NCBI GenBank assembly: GCA_900291925.1
Contig: UWYS01000014.1
Span: 434,001-498,000 of the forward strand
Length of the DNA stretch: 64,000 nucleotides
From: Thecaphora thlaspeos
Taxonomy: Eukaryota; Basidiomycota; Ustilaginomycetes; Urocystidales; Glomosporiaceae
Direction: 5' to 3'
Under the pieces are notes generated by a model. The model did not search any database and had not been told where the DNA came from. It saw only the letters and a program-made list of their open reading frames with translations. Numbering within the stretch: position 1 is the first letter of the stretch; the number at the start of each line of letters is the position of its first letter. Of the stretch, positions 40,419 to 49,725 are shown one piece after another. The position numbers and the translations under genes were made by a program.

Positions 40419-42452
40419 TCACCCAGCGAAGCCGACGCTGCCCTGCTCGAGCTCCGTCTCGAGCTGCAACTTCTTCGCCTCGTCCAGCTGCCTCTGTAGC
40501 GGGTCAAACTCTGCCATCGTCCTGCACACCAGCGCGGCATCCTCGAGGAACGAGTTGACGCTCAGCCTCAGCTGTCGCACCGTCGTTGCAAAGATCTTTA
40601 CGCCCAGTTCGACGCGACCCTGCTCCTCCGAGGGCGACGAGGGCGGAAGGATGGTGAACTCCTTGCGCGTATCCTTGGGTCGTAGCTCCCTGTCGACGCT
40701 GATGGAGCTGGCTAGCGTCTGGGCCAGATCACGGCTCGGGAAGGGGAGGACGAGCGAGACGCTGTGCTTCATCAGGCCGTGATAGCCATTGTTGGTGTGC
40801 GACAAGCTGGCGATCGTGTTGAAGACACTCCGCGTCGTCGCCGCCTCGCGCCCTCCCCCGGCGGCGGCGGCGGTGGCGGGCCGTGCGGTTGTCGACGACG
40901 TGTTACCGTACAGGCTCTTGCCCGCGGAGCCAGCGGCGGCACCGTTGGCGGTAAAGCTGCCGGACGGAGGGCCGGTGCCGTTCTTCTTCTCATCGGCCAT
41001 CTGCGCGATGAGCGCGAGCAGGTCGTCGACGGCGGTGCGGTCGATCTGGTGGTGGCAGACCATCCTACCGCCACCGAGCTTGATCGGCTCCGGCAGGGCC
41101 GCCGCCCGCGCGACGAGCTCCGAGATCGGAATGTCGAGCGGCGACGTGTCCATAAAGACCATGCTCGTCTCGACGGGCGCCGTCAGTCGGACGCCGAGCC
41201 GCTCGAACTCCTTGGCCACGTATTTGGCCAGCTCGTGCGTACCGACCAGCTTCGGGTAGACCGACTGGACGCCGACACGGGCCGCCGCCACCAAGGGACC
41301 GACCTGCCTGACGCCAGCGCCGAACAGCTTGCGGAAGTGGCGTGCCTTTTTGATGAACTTGGAGGGCCCGACGAGGATGCTGCCGATGGGCGCGCCCAGG
41401 CCCTTACTGAGGCAGAGCGAGACCGAGTCAAAGGGCTCGCACAATTCCTTGAGGCTGAGGCCCGTCTCGGCGGCGACGTTCCAGATCCGCGCGCCGTCGA
41501 GGTGCATAATCAGGCCGAGCTTGCGCGCCTCAGTCGAGATCTTGACGATCTCGTCCTGCGGGAAGATGGTGCCGTTGAGCGTGTTCTCGAGCGAGATGAT
41601 GCGCGTGGGCGAGAAGTGGATGTCGTCGTCAAGCGAGAGGTTGGGGAGGATGTCCTCGTCCCAGCGGAGGTGGTGACCATTTGAGGGCGCAACGAGCTCG
41701 GTCGAGGCGGCCGAGTGAAAGGCGAGGCCGCCCGCCTCGTATCGGTGGATGTGGGAGCGCGTGTCGCAGAGGACGGTGTAAGGCGGCTGGAGGAGGTGGG
41801 TGCGGAGTCCAAGTTGGTTGGAGAGGGTGCCCGAGGGGACGTAGAGGGCTGACTCCTTGCCAGTCAGGGCGGCGATTTCGGCCTGGAAGCTGTTTGTGGT
41901 GTCATCCTCGCCGTAGACATCGTCGCCGCGGCTGGCGTGGACCATGGCCTGGAGCATCTCGTCGGTAGGGACGGTGATGGTGTCGCTGCGGAAGTCGCGC
42001 GAGATTTCGCGCAGCTTGGTGAGGTGATCGATCCTGCCCTGGAGCGGGTTGTCGCCGAGCAGCGGGGCCGTCTTGTTGCGCCGCCTCGTCTCGGCGTCGA
42101 CCTGGCCGCCCTGAACGCGGACGTTGAGCTTGTCCCAGTGCTCGGCATCGTTGACGTTGAGGGGCTTTTGCGGGGCCGCTGCAGTGTGGGTGTGATCAAT
42201 GACCTCGGAGGGCGCGCGCGGGTAGCCGTTGTCAGCGTTGGTCATCTTTGCAGCGGTGGCGGCAGCGGTGGTGGAGGTCGAGATGGCTCTGCAAGGAGAA
42301 ATGGCAAGGCTGCGCGGTGTCAAGAAGGCGGTTGCGGCTCTGCTTGAGGGGACGTGCAGGCGTAGCAGCGGCAGAGAGAGCTGTCGGGGAAGCTGGAAAG
42401 CAGTGGTCCGAGAAGCGCTTCTTGAGAGGAATAGATGGGAGCTGGCAAGCAT
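40419..42452 (-). CDS. Low-specificity L-threonine aldolase fused in frame to a Pcc1 (KEOPS) domain
   Basis: One uninterrupted frame, 677 residues from the Met at 42452 (open to 42590). Residues 1-69 look like a mitochondrial presequence (MLASSHLFLSRSASR, basic and Ser/Leu-rich, no acidic residue). A second Met (MTNADNGYPRA, 42245) would give a cytosolic form. The aldolase domain has DFRSDTITVPTDEML, GDDVYGEDDTTN, HIHRYEAGG, HLDGARIWN and the PLP-lysine block SLCLSKGLGAPIGS, and ends near VDDLLALIAQMADEKKNGT. An Ala/Gly/Ser/Thr linker of about 75 residues follows without a stop. It leads to a complete Pcc1-like domain: HSVSLVLPFPSRDLAQTLA, SVDRELRPKD, ELGVKIFATTVRQLRLSVN and FLEDAALVCRTMAEF, plus a short charged tail. 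Aldolases cleave threonine or allo-threonine to glycine and acetaldehyde. Pcc1 is the dimerising subunit of KEOPS, which makes t6A in tRNA from threonine-derived carbamoyl-adenylate. An internal Met at 40772 could also start a separate Pcc1. No splice pair in the linker separates them cleanly. Confidence 0.83.
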   Translation of the reverse strand: MLASSHLFLSRSASRTTAFQLPRQLSLPLLRLHVPSSRAATAFLTPRSLAISPCRAISTSTTAAATAAKMTNADNGYPRAPSEVIDHTHTAAAPQKPLNVNDAEHWDKLNVRVQGGQVDAETRRRNKTAPLLGDNPLQGRIDHLTKLREISRDFRSDTITVPTDEMLQAMVHASRGDDVYGEDDTTNSFQAEIAALTGKESALYVPSGTLSNQLGLRTHLLQPPYTVLCDTRSHIHRYEAGGLAFHSAASTELVAPSNGHHLRWDEDILPNLSLDDDIHFSPTRIISLENTLNGTIFPQDEIVKISTEARKLGLIMHLDGARIWNVAAETGLSLKELCEPFDSVSLCLSKGLGAPIGSILVGPSKFIKKARHFRKLFGAGVRQVGPLVAAARVGVQSVYPKLVGTHELAKYVAKEFERLGVRLTAPVETSMVFMDTSPLDIPISELVARAAALPEPIKLGGGRMVCHHQIDRTAVDDLLALIAQMADEKKNGTGPPSGSFTANGAAAGSAGKSLYGNTSSTTARPATAAAAGGGREAATTRSVFNTIASLSHTNNGYHGLMKHSVSLVLPFPSRDLAQTLASSISVDRELRPKDTRKEFTILPPSSPSEEQGRVELGVKIFATTVRQLRLSVNSFLEDAALVCRTMAEFDPLQRQLDEAKKLQLETELEQGSVGFAG

Positions 42453-43360
42453 CACCTCGGGGCGTGTCGGAGGGTTCGTGGTGGCAGAAGAGGGAGAGAG
42501 ACGAGGGGCCAGAGGAGCAAGGAGAAGAGAAGGAAGGCACGAGGACAGAGGCAAGCATATGAGGAGGGCCAGAAGTGGGTTCGGGATCAAGAGAGCCGCA
42601 CCACGATACGGAGAGGCGCCGTCTCGTCACTCGAAAGGACACGCGAGAAGAGCGAGGACGGACTCACCGCCGCCGCTTCTGCCGACGCCGGCCCAAAAAA
42701 TAAAAGCCCAAAAACAGTGTCGGGCCACAAGAACAGTCTTGGGGCAGCTGGGTGCGCGCACGGCCAGCAGCGGGCTTGACGGGGCCAGACGGCGTCTTGG
42801 CTGGCGCACTACTATTCTTTCGCCGACTAGGCGTAAATAGGGAGGACATGCCATGGCATCGACTGACCCTGCAGACAGAGCTACAAAAGTCAATACAGGA
42901 AGACTTCACCTCTCGCGAGCTCTCGTCAGCGTCAACGGCGGCTGCCAGCCAGAGGAGGCTCACTTTTCGTCGGGCCAGGATCCGAAACAGGACAAGAAAG
43001 GGGCCTCCGCTGACTCCGCAAGGTCACCGACCTGGCTATTCTGTGCTGTGGAGGTTCGTCGGTAAAGGTAACGGGTCATCCTCCCCCCACTTGCTCCCTT
43101 GCTGATTGTTATCGATGCCCCCACTCCCAACATCCCTTTCCACGGCCAACAGCCGAAACTACCCCTCTCCGACGGCTGCCACTTGCGGTCACGAGGAAGG
43201 AGGAGTGAGGAGGAAGGAGATAGACCCCTTCGTCTCGATGGCTGACGATAGCGTTCAAGTACCATTTCCCTGTTTCCCTGTTCCAGAGCAAGAGGTGAGC
43301 GGTACAATTACAGGCCAAACGGTGGTTGCGTTCCACGACGACCACACCGGTGACGTCTAG
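42453..43360. other. Region upstream of the aldolase gene
   Basis: Aldolase promoter and leader, then about 700 bp without a supportable gene. Open frames here have no third-position bias. Confidence 0.45.
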
Positions 43361-43783
43361 GCAGCCATCTCTCCAGGGACGAATGCGGACGATGCGTCGA
43401 GGGGCGTCGAGGGGCGTCGAGGGGCTAGCACCAACGTCGCGACGGGATCCAGCGATGGCTCGGCCCTAGCCTTGGCTCGCACTCGATCCTGTCCTTTGCC
43501 GGCTGCCCCGTCGCCGATAGGGACATCGTCGGCCAGGCTTCGATCCACGTCGGTGTGGCTCCGAGTAGGCCGACGAGACGTCGTCGCTCGTGAGTGCCGT
43601 CTGTGCGGCGAGGCGGAGCTTGAGGACGCTGCTCCGGATCTCTCCCGCCTCGGCTGAGCCGAAGCCGTAGTCCACGGCGTTGGGGACGTTGAGAGCCGCA
43701 ACCTCGCGCGGCAGCCGTCGCTTGTCGACCGAGAGCAGAGCAGAGAGTGCTGAGTAGTGCTGTGAGCCTCGGGCTTGCATCAT
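43361..43783 (-). pseudogene. Possible small gene of unknown function with a one-base frameshift
   Basis: Two minus-strand segments have the strong G/C third-position bias of real genes in this window but lie in different frames. Segment 1 starts at 43783 and reads KRRLPREVAALNVPNAVDYG, then AGEIRSSVLKLRLAAQTALT to SSAYS. Segment 2 starts near 43561 and reads HTDVDRSLADDVPIGDGA to SSAFVPGEMAA (stop at about 43358-43360). Omitting one base of the GG at 43560-43561 joins them. No splice pair does so. A 10-bp tandem repeat (three copies) lies in the tail. I do not recognise the family. It could be a real gene carrying a sequencing error, a decaying gene, or chance. Confidence 0.33.
43394..43424. 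repeat. 10-bp tandem repeat, three copies
   Basis: Unit GCGTCGAGGG repeated three times without change, inside the tail of the possible small gene (on the minus strand it encodes a Pro/Arg/Ser/Thr stretch). Confidence 0.85.
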
Positions 43784-44392
43784 CGCGCAGGGCTTCGACG
43801 TGGATGGTCATGGTCGGGATCGACGGAGCCTCGCCGTCCAGCGCCCGTTGTGCGTGGAACGCTCTACCTCTTGTCAGACATTGAGAGCGATAGGCGGAGA
43901 CAAGGGGCCTGCCTCACGACGATGGCTGAGTTCGGCCAGTCTATTGGCGGCCTGGAGTAATTAGAGGCGCCATTTGAGAGCAAGAGGGCTGCAAGCAGTG
44001 TCGCCCTCTCGGAGCACCGTGTATGGCCGGTCTCGGAGCGTTCTTTGCGTGGAGGGTGGACCGACGTATGGTGGACCGGCGAATCACGTGAATGATGGAA
44101 GAAGACTGGGAGCAGCTTATAATGGCAGGTGGGAGCGGCGGCTCGAAGGTCTTCCTCGTCTCGGGAGTCGGGGGTGAGCCGTGTCGTGCGGCGTCTAACA
44201 GCGGCGCATGGCATCGGCTCATCGGAAGAAAGCGAGTGAGAGCCCTTTTTCTTCTCATCCTCGCCCTCGCCTCGACCCGGGCGGTAACCGTCCTGACCAC
44301 CACTTCTCTTGCCGCCGCACAACGACGACGACGACACACATCCCCTTCAAAAACGCTACCGACCACAGCTGTCCGAGCGATCCAAAGGTCCG
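43784..44392. other. Region upstream of the PPR gene
   Basis: Likely PPR promoter and leader. An in-frame ATG at 44309 would add 28 residues to that protein. Nothing else recognised. Confidence 0.45.
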
Positions 44393-47300
44393 ATGAGCGC
44401 AACAGCGTCTCCTGCAGCCGCGCTGCTCTTCCGCAGCGCGACGGCCATCATGCGACACGGCCGATCCTCTGGCTCGACACCGCCTCGCAGCAACGCTTCC
44501 ATCCTGGACAATGTCGTCAGCAGCTGCCCGGCCGTCCATCGATTAGCCTCTTCCTCTTCCCACACGTCGTCCTCCTTCACTGACTCCTCGTCGCAACGGG
44601 ATCGTCCCGCCGGGACCAAGCGAGACATGCCGTTCAGCGTCCGCACGCCGAGACCGAGACAGCCGCGCGGCGGACAGGACGCTTCCTCCCGACACTCGGG
44701 GAGAGGCTCGAACTGGAGGGATACCGGTCGCAGCGCGACTAGAGAGTCGGGACCATTGCAGTACGATCGCCCGCCAGGCCCAGTAAGGGACGCGATCATC
44801 TCGCTGCGAGCTTCCATGGTCAGCCTCGACATCGACGCCGTCTGGAACCATTGGCAGAGGCTGGAAGAGCTCGGCGCAACTCATCGACTCTCGAACCGAG
44901 ATCATGCGGAACTCATCAAGCTGTGCACCAGTCGGATACATCCTCCGACGTCAGCCGGGTCTCCTGACGTTCAGCGCAAAGAGTGGGACGAGCGATGCTG
45001 GCGCTGGGCCTCGTTTGCCGCCAGGGCCGGCAACGCCCAAATCGTAGCGGGATGGGCCAGGCTGGCCATCGTCGCAGGAAAGCTCGACCTGGTCGACGCA
45101 TTGGCGAAGCTAGCTCTCGGCGCTGGCAAAGAGCGACAGATCGACGGCCATCACGTCGAAGAGGCGGGCAAAGCGGCGCGAGAGGGCGCCATCAACGACG
45201 TCGGAACCGAAGAGGCGGCCGTGCATTCGCGATGCACCGGCGAGCCACAAGCAGACGCAAAGCAAGCGCCAGCAGGCTCGAAGCCTAACAGGATCAGCAA
45301 CGTCGAGAAGCAGGCAGCCTTACACGACCTCCTGGCCTGTCTCGTCGTCTCCAAGGCGATACGTGACGACCTCAAGGGCCTGGTCGACGCTATGGGCAAG
45401 CTCGAGATCGGGAGCGTCTTCACGACCTATTTCAAGCCGGACAAGGTGTCAGAGCTGGCCAAGGACATCCTGCGCAACCTTCGCGCCCGCGAGCGCAACG
45501 CAGCGAGACCGGCTCCGAGGTCTACCCCTGACTCTGTCTCCGCTTCGCCGTCGTCGACGGGTCACACATGTTCGGGCGAGATGCACGTCCTCAGGGTTAG
45601 GGTCGAGCGCTTCACGACGCATGCTGAGCTGGCCCGCTGCCGGTCGGCGGGCCCGGACTCTTCGCGGCGGATTGCGAGACTCCTAGGCAGCCTCTTTAGT
45701 TCGCGCCGGCCCGATGCAGCCTGGTCGATCTTCGAGGCGGCCATGGAGGCGGTGCTTGACAAGACGGCGCCCTGGCTCGTCGTCCAGACCGGCAAAGCGG
45801 AGCCGGCCGCCAGGGATAGCGATAGACTGGCCACTTGGACCGATTCGTGCTGGTCGGTCTGCCTGTCAGGCTTCCTCGCGTCCGGAAAGCCGGACCTGGC
45901 GCTCAGCGTGTGGTCCAAGTACCACGAGCTGGGCCTCGAGCCGACACAGAGAATTTGGAACGCGCTCCTCGACGGATACTCTCGCGCCAAAAACTACGAG
46001 GCCGCTATCAAGACGTGGGAGCAGATCACCGCCGCGCCGTTAGCAGTAGCAGCAGCACGGAAGCCAACTGGCAACAGTGCCGCCGTCCCGGCCGCTCCGA
46101 CCGTGACGCCGGATGCGACGATGTACACGACAATGATCTCGGTCTATTTCAAGAACCGACAACCAGACGCTGCGCAGCGGCTGTTCGAACAGATGCGTCT
46201 GCGGTCCGACTCGAGCAGCGACGGCTTCTCGATTCCGACCGAGACGTGCAACGCCATCATCTACGGTCTCTGCCTGAACGGCCAGACGGCCGAGGCGCAG
46301 GCCGTTCTAGACCAGATGGAAGAGCGCGGACCGCAGCCCACCATCGGGACGATCAACGCGCTGCTGCGTGCGCACGGCCGCAGCGGCGACCTCGCCTCGC
46401 TAGCAGGTGCGCTTCGAACCATCGACAGGCTCAAGCTCGAGCCGGACGTCGTCACGTTTACCACGGTGCTGGACACCCTGCTGCGGAAAGGAGGCGATCC
46501 GGCGGGCGATTCGGTACGAAAGTTGCTGACCATCATGGACGAGATGGGCGTGCGTGCCAACGCCGTCACCTACACGGCGCTGATCAAGGCGTGCCTGGTC
46601 GGTAGCGAGGCGCTCAATGTCGACATGACGGCAGAGAGCATGTTTTTGTCCCATCATCGCCGTGGCGGTTCCGCAAGTGGTCAATCTCGCGGCGTCACCG
46701 CCGCCCCTGCTGCTCCTGCTGCTGCGTCGGTGTCAGCGGCAGCGGCAGCGACATCCAGTTCCACCACAGTGTCGGACCCACGCATCGATGCAGCACTGAA
46801 CCTGCTGGATCGGATGATCAAGATGCGCATCCAACCCACCGAAGTGACCTACACGGCGCTGATCGGCGCCGTGCTGCAACACCCACACGTCGTGGCCTAC
46901 TCCTTTTCGCAGCATCACATCCCATCTCGATACGCCGGTCTGCCGCGTCCCCTCAAGGAACTTGAAGAGAGCGAAGCGACCCTACGCAGCTGGAAGGAAG
47001 GGACGCCGGACGTATGCCTTTCTCTCGTGCTGCTCGACAAGATGCGCGAACGAGGTCTATCACCCAACTCGACGACATACCACTACCTCATCGCGGGACT
47101 GGCTCGACCCGTTACAGACCGAGCTGCTTTCGTCCGTGCTCTATCCTTGATGGACGAGATGGTATCGCTCTCATCGACCGGTCGAACGTCGAAGCCTGCG
47201 ACCCAGACGGGTCCGTTTGTCGCTAGCGTACTACGCAGTGGCGATAGCGTCAACATCGATGCAGCGGCGCGGGACAGCGGGAGAAGAGCGATGATGAGTT

Positions 47301-47521
47301 ACGCCAACTGGGTCGTCATACTCTCGACGCTGAGCGATCGATTGGAATTCGGCGTCATCCGCCAACCCGAACAGCGAAGTGAGTGCGCTAGAGCTCTGGC
47401 TATCGCCCTCGAGCTCATGCAAAGCTGCGGAGCCGACGAGCTAAAAGGTAGCGACGGAGGGACGGCTTTGGTCAGGATCGCAGGACGTGCCCGCTCGCTC
47501 TTACGGTCACTCAGGCTGTAG
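44393..47521 (+). CDS. Pentatricopeptide-repeat protein, probably mitochondrial
   Basis: Single exon, 1042 residues from MSATASPAAALLFRSATAIM, a Ser/Ala/Arg-rich start without acidic residues that suits mitochondrial import; the frame is open to an earlier Met at 44309. PPR units of about 35 residues are visible in the second half: PTQRIWNALLDGYSRAKNYE, DATMYTTMISVYFKNRQPDA, TCNAIIYGLCLNGQTAEA, TIGTINALLRAHGRSGDL, DVVTFTTVLDTLLRKGG, NAVTYTALIKACLVG, and TEVTYTALIGAVL, with a last unit around TYHYLIAGLA. Ser/Ala-rich spacers break the array. PPR proteins bind organellar RNA in a base-specific way and affect its processing, stability or translation; the target here cannot be told. The N-terminal half has helical pairs but no clear units. 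Confidence 0.85.
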   Translation: MSATASPAAALLFRSATAIMRHGRSSGSTPPRSNASILDNVVSSCPAVHRLASSSSHTSSSFTDSSSQRDRPAGTKRDMPFSVRTPRPRQPRGGQDASSRHSGRGSNWRDTGRSATRESGPLQYDRPPGPVRDAIISLRASMVSLDIDAVWNHWQRLEELGATHRLSNRDHAELIKLCTSRIHPPTSAGSPDVQRKEWDERCWRWASFAARAGNAQIVAGWARLAIVAGKLDLVDALAKLALGAGKERQIDGHHVEEAGKAAREGAINDVGTEEAAVHSRCTGEPQADAKQAPAGSKPNRISNVEKQAALHDLLACLVVSKAIRDDLKGLVDAMGKLEIGSVFTTYFKPDKVSELAKDILRNLRARERNAARPAPRSTPDSVSASPSSTGHTCSGEMHVLRVRVERFTTHAELARCRSAGPDSSRRIARLLGSLFSSRRPDAAWSIFEAAMEAVLDKTAPWLVVQTGKAEPAARDSDRLATWTDSCWSVCLSGFLASGKPDLALSVWSKYHELGLEPTQRIWNALLDGYSRAKNYEAAIKTWEQITAAPLAVAAARKPTGNSAAVPAAPTVTPDATMYTTMISVYFKNRQPDAAQRLFEQMRLRSDSSSDGFSIPTETCNAIIYGLCLNGQTAEAQAVLDQMEERGPQPTIGTINALLRAHGRSGDLASLAGALRTIDRLKLEPDVVTFTTVLDTLLRKGGDPAGDSVRKLLTIMDEMGVRANAVTYTALIKACLVGSEALNVDMTAESMFLSHHRRGGSASGQSRGVTAAPAAPAAASVSAAAAATSSSTTVSDPRIDAALNLLDRMIKMRIQPTEVTYTALIGAVLQHPHVVAYSFSQHHIPSRYAGLPRPLKELEESEATLRSWKEGTPDVCLSLVLLDKMRERGLSPNSTTYHYLIAGLARPVTDRAAFVRALSLMDEMVSLSSTGRTSKPATQTGPFVASVLRSGDSVNIDAAARDSGRRAMMSYANWVVILSTLSDRLEFGVIRQPEQRSECARALAIALELMQSCGADELKGSDGGTALVRIAGRARSLLRSLRL

Positions 47522-47665
47522 AGATGGTACAGAGTCTAGGAATGGACGCGGCGGAGCGTGGGCGTATGGATATAATATAAAAGGGAAGACAAAGAAGCGG
47601 ACCTAGCACCCCGTCGCAGCTTGAGATGTCTGTGCCGTGCCTGCAAAAGGGAAACAGAATGACCA

Positions 47666-48703
47666 TCAAGCGAGCATGGGCTCTGCCTGCTGTTTCGCAG
47701 CTTCCTTTGCCGGTCGATGCGCCTCTTCGACTTCTGGCCGTGGCTCTGTGACAGGTTCCGTCTGTGGGGCAGAGGGTAGCTCGACGGCCTGGTGCGCAGA
47801 TAAAAGAGGAACGACGTTAAGCAGGTCAGTCTTCCGCGAGAATATGGCCATTAGCTGCCGACGGACGGGCGTAGAGGACGAGCTTACCGGTTGTACCTCT
47901 TTCGCTGGTAGACCCAGAGCTTCTTGTTCGAGCGCCTCCATCTCGCGCCGCACCTCTTCCTCCTCCTCATTGGTCATTCTCGACTGTAGCATCTCGTCGA
48001 TCTCCTGTTGGTGCATTGCGTTGCGTCGCGTCGCAACAAAGTATCCATCAGCTTCTGCTTTGCCCCATCTTTCGTCGAACCGCGCGATCGACGTACCTGT
48101 TGATAAGCCCTAGTCTCCTCGCCCTCGACCATGATCCTCTCTACATCCTCGACCTTCATACTGTCGTTGAGCTGCTTCAACATGGTGTTACCCTGTTTCA
48201 GACCCTCGATGACACTAGCTTGGATCTGTGAAAATTCAATTGTAGAGACGAGGTTCTGCAACGTGGCGAGTTGGTCGTCGGTCTTGGAGAGGAGCGTTTG
48301 TTGGTACTTTTTCTTGCGAAGCGCGGCGAGAGCGAGGGGCTTGTTCGAGGTAGCGAGAGCTCGTCGAGCGATGATCGTCTCTGATTCGAGGGTCGTTTGG
48401 ATCTACAGAAGAAGGAAGGCCGTTGTGGTGGTGCCAGCACTTCGGGTGAGCAACGAACGGAACGAAGTGGGAGCGCCCAAGGGGGAGCAGGACGAACCTT
48501 CTTCTGATACTGCCGTATCCGGTCCCGCTGCAGCTTGAGACTTGTGGCCGTCAAAGCAAAAGAGAGGGGATAAAAGGGGGGTATGATTGCACATGCTCAG
48601 CGCGACGTCGTGGGAACCACTGGGCGAGGCTGAAGCATACGCACTCGAGGACTGCACGGTCGTGCGCCGTAATCCTGGGACCTTTGGACTGTGCCGTGCC
48701 CAT
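47666..48703 (-). CDS. VPS20: ESCRT-III subunit Vps20 (CHMP6)
   Basis: Five exons: 48645-48703, 48498-48540, 48097-48402, 47888-48004 and 47666-47788, all in frame, giving 215 residues. It begins MGTAQSKGPRITAHDRAVLD; Gly2 fits the N-myristoylation site that anchors Vps20 to endosomes. Then KLQRDRIRQYQKK, RKKKYQQTLLSKTDDQLATL, LVSTIEFSQIQASVIEGLKQ, LNDSMKVEDVERIMVEGEET, RAYQQEIDEMLQSRMTNEEE (exon junction inside) and a Pro/Glu-rich tail that would carry the MIT-interacting motif. Vps20 nucleates Snf7 polymerisation downstream of ESCRT-II. Exon 2 is only 43 bp, and its donor (GTTCGT) is weak. The last intron is in frame and could be missed. The gene is convergent with the PPR gene (144 bp). 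Confidence 0.88.
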
Positions 48704-49725
48704 TCTGGATGCGTTGTATGTACGTGCGAGCGAGCAAGCTGAAGTTGTAGGTGCGCGTGCGTCTTGATGGTACCGCAGTGGTAAGTGGATCCAGGCGGCA
48801 GAGAGGTCGACGGCAGTGAGAGTGTTCAAGGAAGGGGCGATGTGATCGAGGGCCAACAAGAGGGGAGGTGAGCGGGGAGGCCGACATGGCACCCTGCCGG
48901 GACCCTGGGCGGTCGTGGAGCAGGCCCGAGCCCAAGCGCAAGCACGTCCACGCGTACGCGGGCCCGCACTCGAGGCCCGCTGCCCTACGCGCCAGCTACT
49001 ACTCGTCTCGAAGTTCTCGCTCCTCCATCTCCCCCCTCGCTCCCTGCAGCCCCTCGAGCAGCACCCTCACCTCTGCGCCCTAGCCGTCACACGCACGCAC
49101 ATGCCACAGCCATCGCTGCACGTCATCATGTGCGGCTACAAGGCCCTGTCGCCCTATGCTTTCGTTCCAATACGGCATCGCAACCCAACACTCGAGATGC
49201 AAACCTGCAATGGCAACGAATCGGGAGAGGACGTAGGCTATGGTCCGTGAATTGATACAAGTACAGATGGTATGAGTGGAGATATCGAGACGGCGTGACA
49301 AGAGAAGCCGACAGGCGCTAGCGTAGTCGTCATCGTCGTCGTGTGCGAGTGACTAGTGTAAAAGGACCTATGCCAAGAGGGGAATGGACCGGGTGGACAA
49401 GGTGTGCCGTAGAGATGCGGCAGAAAACATCCGGCCCAGCCGGCCAAGAGGCGATCGAGGAGATGGACAAGATACAAGAATACAATGAGAGGAGATCGTT
49501 AGAACGTCGACGGCACTGGCTCAACGACAGGCGCGTGGCGGACGCGGGAGCAGGGCCGAGAGGGGTCCGTTTTCTATGCAAACGTCTGCCGGCAGTGTGT
49601 TGCGGCGACAGACGTCGGAGTAGGTCCCGGGACCGTTGCTCGAAAGACCGTTGCTCGAAGCGTGACCGGGATCGTGACGGTGACAGTGGACGGGAAAAAA
49701 AGAGACGCGTTAGAGGTGATATGCC
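48704..49725. other. 1-kb region between VPS20 and the orphan gene
   Basis: VPS20 upstream side and 3' flank of the orphan. Open frames are unbiased. A short direct repeat around GACCGTTGCTCGAA lies at 49631-49660. No gene supported. Confidence 0.45.

Noticed and set aside
40419..40772. Stand-alone PCC1 gene starting at the Met at 40772
   Set aside because: Not excluded, but the preceding ~75 codons contain no stop and no clean splice acceptor, so a fusion is the simpler reading. Kept as the alternative under the fusion.
43394..43424. CRISPR-like or regulatory array
   Set aside because: Three perfect 10-bp units with no spacers form a simple tandem repeat. No CRISPR array is present in this eukaryotic sequence.
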